NCBI GenBank assembly: GCA_029261455.1
Contig: JAJDBH010000160.1
Location: forward strand, 1-63,800
Length of the DNA: 63,800 nucleotides
Source: Nitrospinaceae bacterium
GTDB taxonomy: Bacteria; Nitrospinota; Nitrospinia; Nitrospinales; VA-1
Direction of reading: 5' to 3'
Shown here piece by piece: positions 35,962-46,569 of the stretch. The notes beneath the pieces were generated by a model that ran no database searches, had not been told where the DNA came from, and saw only the letters and a list, made by a program, of their open reading frames with translations. The number at the start of each line of letters is the position of its first letter. Within the stretch, counting starts at the first letter, position 1. The position numbers and the translations under genes were made by a program.

Positions 35962-36393
35962 TTACACGTTAATGGATTCACAAAGCGGGATACTTTGAGT
36001 GGGCTCACTCAAAATCAAAGCCACAGTTGAAGTGCGATACAACTCTTCCATCATGCCAATCGACTCGTTGAGCCGTTGGTGCAATCGACAAAGATTAGTA
36101 CCATGAGTTTTTAACTTCAAAGGACAAGTTTTTATATGTTTGATGGGGTCCACCGCATTGATTACATCCAGCAAAGCAAGGTCTTCAGGAGATTGCCCCA
36201 GCACATAGCCCCCATGCAAACCTTTCTTGGATATAACTACTTCATGCTTGGCTAAAGCCAACAAAACTTTGGACAAATAATGTTCAGGAACCTTGGTCCA
36301 CTTGGCAATTTCCACTGTGGTGTGAGGCTTATCCGAGTTCTGGGCCAAACAAACTACGGCCCGCAAAGCATATTCTGCAGTCTGGGAAATCAT
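35962..36393 (-). CDS. Rrf2-family transcriptional regulator (NsrR-like)
   Basis: 143 aa; MISQTAEYALRAVVCLAQ...TVEIAKWTKVPEHYLSKVLLALAKHEVVISKKGLHGGY; divergent from nirK. Confidence 0.88.
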   Translation of the reverse strand: MISQTAEYALRAVVCLAQNSDKPHTTVEIAKWTKVPEHYLSKVLLALAKHEVVISKKGLHGGYVLGQSPEDLALLDVINAVDPIKHIKTCPLKLKTHGTNLCRLHQRLNESIGMMEELYRTSTVALILSEPTQSIPLCESINV

Positions 36394-36460
36394 GGCGCCT
36401 CTTTAAATAGATAATTTAATCTTGACAACTACAATAACATATCATAATATTTATTCATAT

Positions 36461-36480
36461 AAAAGATATACATATCCTTT
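36461..36480. promoter_or_regulatory. Candidate Rrf2/NsrR operator (imperfect palindrome)
   Basis: aaaagatatacatatccttt between the divergent Rrf2 and nirK genes. Confidence 0.35.
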
Positions 36481-36640
36481 TATCTCGATAGTGGCTCTAA
36501 CAGCGCAAGGCTTATGCCTCTAGTATAAATTTCCATAGCCAAGTGGCAGAGAGCTCTGATAAACAGGAAATTTTTAACTCAGGCAAGACATAGAAAATAC
36601 ATTTATAAGCATTTAACTTTTTAACCAGGGAGAATCACCA

Positions 36641-37618
36641 ATGAGAAGAGCAATAGCTACTTTAGTAGCATTAGCAATGGTTGCCGGTTTTGGCGGAACC
36701 TCGGCTTTTGCCGGAGTCACAGCAAAACTGACCACCGCCCCCAACGTTCCACCTGCCGTAAAACGCGGAGCGGATACGGTTGTGATCAATTTACAGGCCA
36801 AGGAATATGTTGGCGATTTGGCTGAAGGCGTAAAATATAGTTTCTGGAGTTTTGGTGGAACCGTTCCCGGACCAATGGCAAGGGTTCGCGTGGGAGACAG
36901 CGTTGAGTTCCACTTATCCAACGCCAAGAACAACACCCAGCCTCATAACATTGACATTCACGCTGTCAACGGACCCGGCGGCGGTGCAGCTTTCACCACG
37001 GTAGATCCTGGCCAGGAAAAAACCTTCACCTTCAAAGCCAAGGCAGCCGGACTTTTCATTTACCATTGTGCAGCAGGTGCCATCGTTGATCATATCTCCA
37101 ACGGCATGTACGGCCTGGTTCTGGTCGAGCCTGAAGGCGGACTCTCCAAAGTTGACCGTGAGTATTATGTGATGGAGAGTGAGTTCTTCACTTCTGAGCC
37201 TGAAAATGGTGTGGCAGCATTTGATATCCAGAAAGGCCTTGATGAGCACCCCACGCATGTTGTATTCAACGGAAAAGCCGGTGGTTTGCTTGGAAAAAAC
37301 GCTTTGAAAGCCAAAGTTGGCGAAACTGTAAGAATCTATTTCGGCAACATCGGACCCAATGGCATTTCTTCCTTCCACATCATTGGAGAGATCTTTGACA
37401 AGGTTTATAACGAAGGTGGGTTTAACGGTGCCACTGGCAAGAGTATTCAAACCACTCTGGTTCCTTCAGCGGGCGCAACGATTGTTGAGTTCAAAGTCGA
37501 TGTCCCTGGAGCCTATGCGCTGGTTGATCACAGCATTTACCGAGTTGCCAAAGGTGCTATTGGGCATTTGGTGGTTGAGGGTAAAGAAGACCCAGCAGTC
37601 ATCCGACAGGGTAAATAA
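36641..37618 (+). CDS. nirK: Copper-containing nitrite reductase NirK
   Basis: PHNIDIHAV, FIYHCAAGAIVDHISNGMYG, YALVDHSI: type-1 and type-2 Cu ligand motifs; signal peptide. Confidence 0.88.
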   Translation: MRRAIATLVALAMVAGFGGTSAFAGVTAKLTTAPNVPPAVKRGADTVVINLQAKEYVGDLAEGVKYSFWSFGGTVPGPMARVRVGDSVEFHLSNAKNNTQPHNIDIHAVNGPGGGAAFTTVDPGQEKTFTFKAKAAGLFIYHCAAGAIVDHISNGMYGLVLVEPEGGLSKVDREYYVMESEFFTSEPENGVAAFDIQKGLDEHPTHVVFNGKAGGLLGKNALKAKVGETVRIYFGNIGPNGISSFHIIGEIFDKVYNEGGFNGATGKSIQTTLVPSAGATIVEFKVDVPGAYALVDHSIYRVAKGAIGHLVVEGKEDPAVIRQGK

Positions 37619-37640
37619 CCCTCTCTTCCTGAAACAAACT

Positions 37641-37677
37641 AGGGCGGAAGCATTCTGCTTCCGCCCTTTCGGTTTTC
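37641..37677 (+). terminator. Intrinsic terminator downstream of nirK
   Basis: agggcggaagca-ttc-tgcttccgccct perfect 12-bp stem then tttcggtttt. Confidence 0.85.
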
Positions 37678-37822
37678 CTCCATAGCATTAACGCACAGAG
37701 TCTCTTCTCCCTCTAATCAACAGCTCCACCTATTTCTTTTGTAATGAAACTCTTTGTCCAATAGACTGACATAGTAGTTTTATCGTTCTATTCTGTAACT
37801 GGCATTTACCGGAGTCTCATTC

Positions 37823-39463
37823 ATGAAAGCATCTGATCTTTTTATCCGCTCCTTGGAGCAAGAGGGAGTGGAATTTATTTTTGGCGTTCCCGGAGAAGAA
37901 AATCTCGATTTTCTGGAGTCTTTAAGAACGTCCAAAATCAAGCTGATTCTAACCCGCCACGAACAAGGCGCTGGGTTCATGGCTGCAACATATGGAAGAT
38001 TGACCGGAAAAGTTGGGGTCTGCCTTTCTACACTCGGACCCGGTGTGACCAATTTTGTGACGGCAGGTGCTTATGCGCAACTCGGGGCCATGCCCATTCT
38101 CATGATATCAGGACAGAAACCCATTAAAAAAAGTAAGCAGGGACGTTTTCAAATCATCGACGTTATAGAGATGATGCGACCTATCACTAAGTTCACCAAA
38201 CAAATTGTGCATGGAAACAATATACCTGTTCTGGTTCATGAAGCCATACGCATAGCCAGAGAAGAAAGACCAGGGGCGGTGCATCTGGAATTGCCGGAGG
38301 ATATTGCTGCCGAGGAGTGCCATACCCTTCCCTTCGAAACCGTGACCACTCGAAGACCGCAGCCTGATGAAAAAGCAATTGATAAAGCAGTGGAAATGAT
38401 TAGCTCGGCTAAACACCCGCTCTTACTCATCGGCGCCGGAGCTAACAGAAACCGCACCTGCGGTGCCCTGGACAAACTCATGAACAAGACAGGAATTTAT
38501 TGCTTCAACACCCAGATGGGTAAAGGGGTCATTGATGAAAGTCACCCCCACTTTATAGGCACCGCCGCACTTTCCAACAAAGACTACCTGCACTGCGCCA
38601 TCGACCGCGCCGACCTGATCATTAATGTGGGGCACGATGTCATCGAAAAACCTCCCTTCTTCATGTCCATAGGGGGCGCCAAGGTAATTCACATCAACCA
38701 TTTTCCTTCCAATATCGATGAAGTTTATTTTCCCCAATTGGATGTTATCGGAGACATTGCCGGGAGCATTGAAAAGCTGACTCAAAAACTGGAAAAATCC
38801 AAGAACTGGGACTTCAGCTATTTCGAACGGGTAAAAACTGAGGTCGAATTACACTTAAAAGAAAAAAGTGAAGATACCCGCTTTCCGGTCATTCCTCAGC
38901 ATCTTGTCATGCAAGTTCGTCAAGCCATGCCAGACAATGGAATCATTGCGCTGGATAACGGTGTCTATAAAATCTGGTTTGCCCGCAATTATAAAGCTTA
39001 CTTGCCAAATACCGTTTTACTGGATAATGCCTTGGCGACCATGGGGGCTGGCCTGCCCTCGGCAATCGGAGCTAAAATCGTTCATCCCGATAGAAAGGTG
39101 ATGGCCATCTGCGGGGATGGAGGTTTCATGATGAACTCTCAGGAAATGGAAACCGCTGTTCGGCTGGGTTTAAACCTGGTTGTGATGGTCCTCCGCGATA
39201 ACGCTTATGGAATGATCAAATGGAAACAGGCTGGAATGGGTTTTCCTGACTTTGGTCTTGACTACGGGAACCCTGATTTTGTTAAATACGCTGAGTCCTA
39301 TGGTGCTAAAGGGCACCGCCTTAAAGCCACCGAGCAACTGCCAGATCTTCTCTATGAATGCCTCGATGCCAAAGGAGTGCAACTGATCGAAGTTCCAGTA
39401 GATTATTCGGAAAATGAAAAAGTATTGATTGATGAACTGAATGCAAGAACCTGTATCCTGTAA
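37823..39463 (+). CDS. Acetolactate synthase-like ThDP enzyme
   Basis: 546 aa; FIFGVPGEENLDFLESL...HEQGAGFMAATYGRLTGKVGVCLSTLGPGVTN...GDGGFMMNSQEMETA. Confidence 0.9.
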   Translation: MKASDLFIRSLEQEGVEFIFGVPGEENLDFLESLRTSKIKLILTRHEQGAGFMAATYGRLTGKVGVCLSTLGPGVTNFVTAGAYAQLGAMPILMISGQKPIKKSKQGRFQIIDVIEMMRPITKFTKQIVHGNNIPVLVHEAIRIAREERPGAVHLELPEDIAAEECHTLPFETVTTRRPQPDEKAIDKAVEMISSAKHPLLLIGAGANRNRTCGALDKLMNKTGIYCFNTQMGKGVIDESHPHFIGTAALSNKDYLHCAIDRADLIINVGHDVIEKPPFFMSIGGAKVIHINHFPSNIDEVYFPQLDVIGDIAGSIEKLTQKLEKSKNWDFSYFERVKTEVELHLKEKSEDTRFPVIPQHLVMQVRQAMPDNGIIALDNGVYKIWFARNYKAYLPNTVLLDNALATMGAGLPSAIGAKIVHPDRKVMAICGDGGFMMNSQEMETAVRLGLNLVVMVLRDNAYGMIKWKQAGMGFPDFGLDYGNPDFVKYAESYGAKGHRLKATEQLPDLLYECLDAKGVQLIEVPVDYSENEKVLIDELNARTCIL

Positions 39464-39525
39464 ATTCAAATCAATTGCAAATTAGTCCCAGCAGCACGCT
39501 GGCAAATTTAACCAAGGAAAGTTCC

Positions 39526-40920
39526 ATGACCAAACGCTTAAAAGTAAACTCACCCTACGATGGTCATTTGATTGCTGAAATTGACCTAGATGATGAGGAT
39601 CGAGTAGAAAGTGCCCTGGCGACCGCTCATCAATTGGCAAAGAGTCAGGACAAAATTCTTCCCGCTCACAAACGAATCGAGATATTGGGGAAAACGGCAG
39701 ACTTGGTTCAAGCTAAAGCAGAAGAGTTCGCCCGTCAATCGACAGAAGAGGGAGGAAAACCTATGATCGACTCCCGTATCGAGCTTGACAGGGCAGTTCA
39801 GGGCATCCGTGAGGCGGCGCAGTCTATCAGTCAGTTGACCGGTCATGAAATCCCCATGAACCTGACTCCTTCATCCATGAACAGAATGGCCTTGACCACA
39901 CGCGAACCAATTGGTGTGGTAGCCGCCATAAGTGCTTTCAACCATCCATTCAATTTGATTGTTCATCAAGTGATTCCGGCAGTGGCTGTGGGGTGCCCGG
40001 TTATTGTAAAACCCGCACGCGCAACCCCTCTCTCCTGCCTTAATCTTGTCAAATGTTTGTATGAAGCTGGGCTGCCGGAGGAATGGTGCCAGGCCATTGT
40101 TTGTGAAAGTTCTTTGGCTGAAAAATTAGTGACCGATCCTCGAGTCGCATTTTTCTCATTCATAGGTTCTGGAAAAGTTGGATGGCAGTTAAGATCCAAG
40201 CTGGCCCCGGGCACCCGATGCGCCCTGGAACATGGTGGTGCAGCACCCGTCATCGTCGATCATGATGCCGATATGGAAGATGCTCTGCCCCTGCTCGCCA
40301 AAGGTGGTTTTTATCATGCTGGGCAAGTGTGTGTTTCAGTACAAAAAGTATTTGTACACGAAAGCCTTGTAGATAGTTTTTCAAAAGAACTGGTTAAACT
40401 GGCCGAGAAACTGGTGGTAGGCGACCCCACTGATGAAAAAACGGAAGTGGGTCCGCTGATTCAAGAAAAAGAAGTAGACCGTGTCGATCAATGGGTCAAC
40501 GAAGCGAAAGAGGCAGGTGCAAAAATTCTGACCGGGGGTAAAAAAATTGGCACCACCTGCTACGCTCCGACTGTCATCCTGAACCCTTCAGATGAAACCT
40601 CGGTATCTGCCCATGAAATATTCGGACCAGTCATCAACATTTATTCATTTAAAGACCGTTTGGAAGCAATAGAAAGGGCCAACAACACTCCCTTCTCTTT
40701 TCAAGCGGCAGTGTTTAGCCAAAATATCGATACCGCTCTGGACACCGCCAAAAGAATCAATGCCGCCGCTGTCATGATCAACGATCATACCGCGTTTCGA
40801 GTCGACTGGATGCCGTTCGGCGGTCGTAAGGCTTCAGGGCTGGGAGTTGGGGGAATTCTTCCCACCATGATAGAGATGACCGAAGAGAAACTTTTGATAT
40901 TTCGATCAAAACCTATTTAA
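39526..40920 (+). CDS. Aldehyde dehydrogenase family protein
   Basis: REPIGVVAAISAFNHPFNL...FIGSGKVGW...EHGGAAPVIVDHDAD...GQVCVSVQKVFV; ATG at 39526. Confidence 0.9.
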   Translation: MTKRLKVNSPYDGHLIAEIDLDDEDRVESALATAHQLAKSQDKILPAHKRIEILGKTADLVQAKAEEFARQSTEEGGKPMIDSRIELDRAVQGIREAAQSISQLTGHEIPMNLTPSSMNRMALTTREPIGVVAAISAFNHPFNLIVHQVIPAVAVGCPVIVKPARATPLSCLNLVKCLYEAGLPEEWCQAIVCESSLAEKLVTDPRVAFFSFIGSGKVGWQLRSKLAPGTRCALEHGGAAPVIVDHDADMEDALPLLAKGGFYHAGQVCVSVQKVFVHESLVDSFSKELVKLAEKLVVGDPTDEKTEVGPLIQEKEVDRVDQWVNEAKEAGAKILTGGKKIGTTCYAPTVILNPSDETSVSAHEIFGPVINIYSFKDRLEAIERANNTPFSFQAAVFSQNIDTALDTAKRINAAAVMINDHTAFRVDWMPFGGRKASGLGVGGILPTMIEMTEEKLLIFRSKPI

Positions 40921-40928
40921 TACAACAG

Positions 40929-41735
40929 ATGTTCATGCATCTCATTATCTTTATTGTCCTTACTCTTTTAAATTCTCCGCAACAAAGCTGGGCAGAACCA
41001 TCGCCTTCCTCTGCCGAAACTTCAATGGTCCGCATTCCTGCTGGAAATTACAAAATGGGTTTCAAAACTGACAGGGCTTTATCAGAATGCATCAAACATA
41101 ATGATCCCTGTAAAAGGAAGTGGTTTGAGGATGAAGAGCCTATTCATACTATTTACCTTGATTCCTTTTTAATGGATAAGCTTGAAGTCGCTCAGGGAGA
41201 ATTCTCAAAAAAAACAGGAAACAATCCATCAGAGTTTAAAGGTGACTCTTTACCGGTAGAAAAGGTGACTTGGCAGGAAGCCCAGCAATACTGCAAGTTA
41301 ATGGGTAAGCGTCTACCAACAGAAGCCGAATGGGAAGTTGCTGCCAAAGGTGGAAAAGAAGTAATTTATTCATGGGGAAATGAAGTTCAATCTGGAAAAG
41401 CTAATTTTTGTGATCACCATTGCGAAAAAAGATGGAAAGCAAAGCAGTTCAAGGACGGTTTCGAAACTACAGCTCCGGTAGGGAGCTTTCCTCCGAACGG
41501 ATATGGTTTGTATGACATGGGAGGCAATGTCTATGAATGGGTATTCGATTGGTATGGAAAAGAATATTATGGGCACTCGCCAACCAAAAACCCCACTGGT
41601 CCATCGAAAGGTAAGTACAAGGTCATGCGTGGAGGTTCGTGGATCAATTATGCAGTCGGCACTCGCCCCACTGATCGCACCGATGCCAAGCCTGGCAAAC
41701 GATTAAACTTTGCCGGTTTTCGTTGTGCAAAATAA
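40929..41735 (+). CDS. FGE-sulfatase (SUMF1) domain protein, exported
   Basis: MVRIPAGNYKMG...PVEKVTWQEAQQYCKLMGKRLPTEAEWEVAAKGG...YDMGGNVYEWVFDWY...VMRGGSW. Confidence 0.9.
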   Translation: MFMHLIIFIVLTLLNSPQQSWAEPSPSSAETSMVRIPAGNYKMGFKTDRALSECIKHNDPCKRKWFEDEEPIHTIYLDSFLMDKLEVAQGEFSKKTGNNPSEFKGDSLPVEKVTWQEAQQYCKLMGKRLPTEAEWEVAAKGGKEVIYSWGNEVQSGKANFCDHHCEKRWKAKQFKDGFETTAPVGSFPPNGYGLYDMGGNVYEWVFDWYGKEYYGHSPTKNPTGPSKGKYKVMRGGSWINYAVGTRPTDRTDAKPGKRLNFAGFRCAK

Positions 41736-41746
41736 TTTCTTTAGGA

Positions 41747-43060
41747 TTATAAATTCCCCGCGCACCTGAACCCCCCGCCATCTGCTTTAAGCAGAAAGTG
41801 CGCATCCTTGCGATTAGCCGATCTCATGCTGGAAATACCCTGATTCCAGGCACCACCACGATAAACCTTTTGTGTGATGGAAAATGCCCCAATACAATTT
41901 GTCCCACTACAAGTATCCAGCTCCGGTCGTGGCCCTTGCGGGTCTTTCTCTGGTCCCATTACGTAATAGTTTTCACTGATGGCCATCCAATCCAACACCC
42001 ACTCGCTGACATTACCTGCCATATCATAAAGTCCAAAAGCATTAGGAGGAAAAGACCCTACTGGAGCAGAATTTTTAAAACCATCTGTTATGTTGGGCTC
42101 CCGGTTGTTGAGGTCGCAAGTGCTATCACAGAAATTCGCCTCCTTACCGGTGATATTATCCCCCCAATAATACTCACCTTGCGTTCCTCCACGGATCGAA
42201 TATTCCCATTCCGCTTCAGTCGGCAATCGTAAACCCAGTTTTCTGCAATAGTCTCTGGCTCCCTCCCAGGATACCGTGTCCACGGGCATATCTCCCCCCA
42301 CATATTGAGAAGGGTTATAACCCATAACCGTTTGAAAATACTTTTGCCTCACTTCATATTTCGCCATCTTAAAAGAAGATATGCACACCTTATGCACCGG
42401 TCGCTCATCGGGGTCCCCTATATCACTCCCCATCTTAAAACATCCTTCAGGGATAACAACCAACTCCAGCTCCGGTTTTGTCTGTTCGGTTGAAATAATT
42501 TTTTTCATCACATCGGTCTTCAGAGTTTCAACTTTTTCACGGGTAGCAGCCGGTATTCCAGAATACTGGATACGGGTTCGACTTTTCCGAAAGAGCTTCA
42601 TTTTTCCAGTTTTTTTCAGAAACACTCGGTAATGCGGAACAGGCCCTTCATGATCTTTTTTCAGAAACTGGCTGAAGGCATCATCACTTTTCCCCGATTC
42701 ATCCACAGCCATCACAGTTTCATCTACCAGCTCTGCATCTAAAATACCTGCTTCGGTGTGAACCCGAATATTTCGCCCCGTCGATAATGGCATCGCTAGA
42801 ATTGTATTCAACAGTTTTTCTGCTTCGACATATTTTTCCAATTTTATCTTTGTATTAGCCTGGCCTCTCAACACAATAAAGTTATCCGGCTCCTTTTCGA
42901 GAATGGCACTAAATATTTTCTCGGCCTTATCGTACTCCCCTAGTAGAAATGCCTTTTCACCATCTGCTGAAGTATCGGGGTTATCTTCTGCCGAGACTAG
43001 GCCCGTCATCAGGATAGCCAAAGTTACTGCACATATAAAATTAGACATGAGCCTCTTCAT
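41747..43060 (-). CDS. TPR + FGE-sulfatase domain protein
   Basis: VSWEGARDYCRKLGLRLPTEAEWEYSIRGGTQGEYYWG...YDMAGNVSEWVLDW; N-terminal signal and TPR-like repeat. Confidence 0.88.
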   Translation of the reverse strand: MKRLMSNFICAVTLAILMTGLVSAEDNPDTSADGEKAFLLGEYDKAEKIFSAILEKEPDNFIVLRGQANTKIKLEKYVEAEKLLNTILAMPLSTGRNIRVHTEAGILDAELVDETVMAVDESGKSDDAFSQFLKKDHEGPVPHYRVFLKKTGKMKLFRKSRTRIQYSGIPAATREKVETLKTDVMKKIISTEQTKPELELVVIPEGCFKMGSDIGDPDERPVHKVCISSFKMAKYEVRQKYFQTVMGYNPSQYVGGDMPVDTVSWEGARDYCRKLGLRLPTEAEWEYSIRGGTQGEYYWGDNITGKEANFCDSTCDLNNREPNITDGFKNSAPVGSFPPNAFGLYDMAGNVSEWVLDWMAISENYYVMGPEKDPQGPRPELDTCSGTNCIGAFSITQKVYRGGAWNQGISSMRSANRKDAHFLLKADGGGFRCAGNL

Positions 43061-43311
43061 AAATTAAAAATCAATCGTTCAAAGTTATTCCAAATACCCG
43101 ATGGGCTTTTAACACTGGTAGGCTTAAAATTTAAGCTCACCACTACGAAACACAGGTCCAGACTATTTAATTATTTCATCACAATCAAATAAAAAATGTT
43201 TAAGCCGTTGAGTTATCTTTGATTTTCGCCAGCACCTCCAAAACTCCTTATGCAGCGCCAACCTTTTTTCTGCTAGAATACTGATTTAATTAACATTTTC
43301 GGCAAGCAACC

Positions 43312-43677
43312 ATGAAAATATGGGTTCTAATATTAGTGATCGCTCTGGGAGCTCCTGGTTGTTCCAAAGACTTAAATGAGCCGCCCTTGAATTTACTGGC
43401 GGGAGCTGAGCCTTCGGCAAAATCACGCAACGATCTTGGCATCGAGCACTACCAATCCGGGAGATATTTAGACGCTGCACTGCATTTCAACCAGGCAAAC
43501 TTTGCCGACCCGACCTCAGGAGAAATTCACTTCAACCTTGGTCTTGCCTACCTTCAGGAGGGCCGCAAAGAAAAAGCCATCAAAAATTTTCATCAAGCGC
43601 GAAAATTGGCCAAGGGAAACCCAGAAATTCTCGAATCTCAAATCCTGAAAGAACTGTTACAGAAAAATCAGGGATAA
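43312..43677 (+). CDS. TPR lipoprotein
   Basis: MKIWVLILVIALGAPGCSK lipobox; TPR repeats. Confidence 0.75.
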   Translation: MKIWVLILVIALGAPGCSKDLNEPPLNLLAGAEPSAKSRNDLGIEHYQSGRYLDAALHFNQANFADPTSGEIHFNLGLAYLQEGRKEKAIKNFHQARKLAKGNPEILESQILKELLQKNQG

Positions 43678-45116
43678 TGAGGTTTTTTTATATTCAGTTT
43701 TTTCATTCGTGACAACAGAGTCGTGGGAGGGGTACCAAGTAGTTGAGCCGCTCCATCCTGACCGAAAACTTTCCAACTGGTTTTCTTAAGCGCTTGCAAA
43801 GTGTTTTCCTCATCCAATATTCTAATTTCCTCAAAAGATAATATATTTCTGCTTTCTCCCCATTCTTTATCAATGACCATTTCCTTATCACTTTGTTTTT
43901 TCTCCAGATCAAATTTCAATTTTCCATTTTGAGAAATGATAACGGAGCGTTCAATAATATTTTGCAACTCTCTTACGTTTCCAGGCCAATCATAGTTCAT
44001 CAATTGGAACACATTAGCTTTACTCAACTGAGGCTCCTGTGTCTTGAACTTTTTCGCAGCGAGCTTTAAAAAATGAGCCGCTAATAATGGAATGTCGTCT
44101 TTTCTTTTCCTAAGCGATGGCACGTCTATAGGGAAAACATTTAAACGATAATAAAGGTCTTCTCTAAAGTTTCCACGCTCCACCTCTAATTTTAAATCGC
44201 GATTACTTGCGGCAATAATCCGAACATCTACGTTACGTGTCTTCTCATCTCCAACCCGTTCGAAGGTGCCTTCCTGCAAAACCCGGAGCAGTTTACTTTG
44301 CAAATCCAATGGGATTTCACCGATCTCATCGAGAAACAGAGTTCCCTGATTGGCTAATTCAAACCGCCCTGCTCTGTCCCGGACTGCGCCGGTAAAAGCT
44401 CCCTTAATGTGACCAAAAAACTCACTCTCATATAGCTCTCGAGGAATGGAAGCACAATTTACCCGAACCATGGCATGCCGGCTTCGGGAGCTCCGACTAT
44501 GAATCTCATGAGCTATCAATTCTTTCCCTGTTCCAGATTCCCCGTTAATGAGAGAACTCGCATCCGTTGGAGCGACCATCTCAATTTGACGGAGAATCGT
44601 TTGCAGAGCAGGACTTTTCCCAACGATGTCTCCGAAAGCCTGAAGTTCGATCACCTCTTCATAAAGATATTCTTTCTCAATCTCCAATTGCTCCCGCAAC
44701 CTACATATTTCCTTAAAAGCTTTTTCCTTATCTTCTTCAATTCTTTTCCGTGCTGTGATATCACGAGAAAACGAAACTGCATATTCCAGACCATCGAATT
44801 CAACAAAGTTTACTGTCACTTCAACAGGAATAAGGGATTCACTCTTGGTTTGATTGCGCGCCTCAAAAGTAATGCTTTTCTCTTTTTGCAATTCTTTCCA
44901 GAATTTAGACCATGTTTTCTTATTCGAGTCCGGGTCAATATCTTGAATAGTGAGACCGATCAATTCATTTTCAGAATAACCCAACTGTCTGCAGGCAGAA
45001 ACATTAGCCATTAGGATCACTCCTTTACTGTCATGAAAGATGATCGTATCGGCAGAATGTTGAATCGTGAACCGGGCCAGCTCCAACGATCTTTTCTTAT
45101 TAATTTCTATTCCCAC
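43668..45116 (-). CDS. PAS-domain sigma54-dependent transcriptional activator
   Basis: PAS region, [33 protein letters not shown]-terminal HTH. Confidence 0.93.
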   Translation of the reverse strand: MGIEINKKRSLELARFTIQHSADTIIFHDSKGVILMANVSACRQLGYSENELIGLTIQDIDPDSNKKTWSKFWKELQKEKSITFEARNQTKSESLIPVEVTVNFVEFDGLEYAVSFSRDITARKRIEEDKEKAFKEICRLREQLEIEKEYLYEEVIELQAFGDIVGKSPALQTILRQIEMVAPTDASSLINGESGTGKELIAHEIHSRSSRSRHAMVRVNCASIPRELYESEFFGHIKGAFTGAVRDRAGRFELANQGTLFLDEIGEIPLDLQSKLLRVLQEGTFERVGDEKTRNVDVRIIAASNRDLKLEVERGNFREDLYYRLNVFPIDVPSLRKRKDDIPLLAAHFLKLAAKKFKTQEPQLSKANVFQLMNYDWPGNVRELQNIIERSVIISQNGKLKFDLEKKQSDKEMVIDKEWGESRNILSFEEIRILDEENTLQALKKTSWKVFGQDGAAQLLGTPPTTLLSRMKKLNIKKPHYP

Positions 45117-45261
45117 CTTTATAGAACACCTCTTTAGTTAAATGGTTTCACCACTTAAATTTATACTAATTTTCGTACTTAAACTACTAAATTTCATTAA
45201 CTACGATATTAAGTATTCCACTAAAACACAGCAAACCCTTATATAGCAATGATCTTTGTAA

Positions 45262-45277
45262 CGGCACGATACCTGCT
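45262..45277 (+). promoter_or_regulatory. Sigma54 (-24/-12) promoter
   Basis: cGGCACGatacctGCt: GG-N10-GC, close to TGGCACG-N4-TTGCW. Confidence 0.7.
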
Positions 45278-45330
45278 ATCTATGCTGTATTGAATTAGTT
45301 AAAGATCCACTCAACATAAGGAGACATAGC

Positions 45331-45750
45331 ATGGCACCCAAATCGACTTCCTCTAGAATCCAACTTAAAGGGCTGGACCATCTTGCCCTGAATGTAAAAG
45401 ATATGAAACGGTCAGAAAAATTTTATCAAGAAGTGCTGGGGTTTCCTGTCATTCACAGAACCCAGACCCAAGCAGGCTTGCAGCATATTGAGGTAGATGC
45501 TGGGAATGTAGCAATCGCTCTCTTTGAAACACCTGACTTAGATTTGAAAGCAGCACACAAAACCATGACGGATGACGGGTACCTGCATTTCGCTTTCGGA
45601 ACCACTTATGACAAGTTTGATGCCACTCTTCAGGCTCTTAAAGAGAGCGGAGTCGAGACGGACGGCAAGCCTCGCGACTGGGGTAGTAGTGTATCCGTTT
45701 ATTTTCGTGACCCCGATGATAATCAACTGGAAATCAATTTCGCAAAATAA
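45331..45750 (+). CDS. VOC/glyoxalase-family protein
   Basis: LDHLALNVKDMKRSEKFYQEVLGF...VYFRDPDDNQLEINF. Confidence 0.9.
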   Translation: MAPKSTSSRIQLKGLDHLALNVKDMKRSEKFYQEVLGFPVIHRTQTQAGLQHIEVDAGNVAIALFETPDLDLKAAHKTMTDDGYLHFAFGTTYDKFDATLQALKESGVETDGKPRDWGSSVSVYFRDPDDNQLEINFAK

Positions 45751-45762
45751 AGGAGCAGGATC

Positions 45763-46557
45763 ATGATTCAGGACAAAGTTGTTTTGGATTTTAAAATTTA
45801 CCCCCCTGAATCACAGGTGGTGGGCCAGTTTGATGGGGGACGCATCACCGAAATCAAGCCCATCGGGTTCCCTCATGAAGGGCCCAAGATAAAAAATCTA
45901 GGGCCTCTATTTTACTGGGCCTGGGCCAGCGCAAAAGGGTATGGGAAAATCGCCCTTCATCCGCATCAGGCGTTTGAAATTATGAGCTACGCTTTAGAAG
46001 GAGAAATCGGGCATTACGATACTTTAGGAAATAGAAGTCGAGTGCAAACCGGAGGTGCCCAAGTCATACAAGCCGGGTCTGGTATCTCTCACGAAGAAGA
46101 GACAGTGGGGGACAAGACTGATTTTTTCCAAATCTGGTTTGATCCCAATATCAGGAAAACGCTTCAAATTGAGCCTACTTATAAAGAACATAAGAAAGAT
46201 GACTTCCCAATCGAATCAAAGGATGGCGTCACTCTCAAAACGGTCATAGGAAAGAATTCACCAGTCACTCTGGTTTCCGATGTAGCCATGAAAGATATAT
46301 CCATCGAACCTGATCGGCAGTACAACTACCTTCTCAGCCAGGAAAAAACACTGGCTTTGGTGGTCATCTCTGGCAAAGGGCTTTTGTTCGACATGCAGAC
46401 CGGATCAAAACATCCTATAAACAAAAAGGACTTTGCATTGATCCATGCCCATAATGATGGGAACATTTTAATGCACGCCGACTCCAGCTCTCTTTTGCGT
46501 ATCGCAGCGATAGAAGTGCCAGCAAAGGTGGACTATCCCCTGTACCGAAATCAATAG
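45763..46557 (+). CDS. Pirin family protein
   Basis: HPHQAFEIMSYALEGEIGHYDTLGNRSRVQTGGAQVIQAGSGISHEE. Confidence 0.92.
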   Translation: MIQDKVVLDFKIYPPESQVVGQFDGGRITEIKPIGFPHEGPKIKNLGPLFYWAWASAKGYGKIALHPHQAFEIMSYALEGEIGHYDTLGNRSRVQTGGAQVIQAGSGISHEEETVGDKTDFFQIWFDPNIRKTLQIEPTYKEHKKDDFPIESKDGVTLKTVIGKNSPVTLVSDVAMKDISIEPDRQYNYLLSQEKTLALVVISGKGLLFDMQTGSKHPINKKDFALIHAHNDGNILMHADSSSLLRIAAIEVPAKVDYPLYRNQ

Positions 46558-46569
46558 AAAGGCAATTAA

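Noticed and set aside
36914-37450. 178-aa minus ORF opposite nirK
   Set aside because: Antisense to a clear NirK reading frame with intact Cu ligands.
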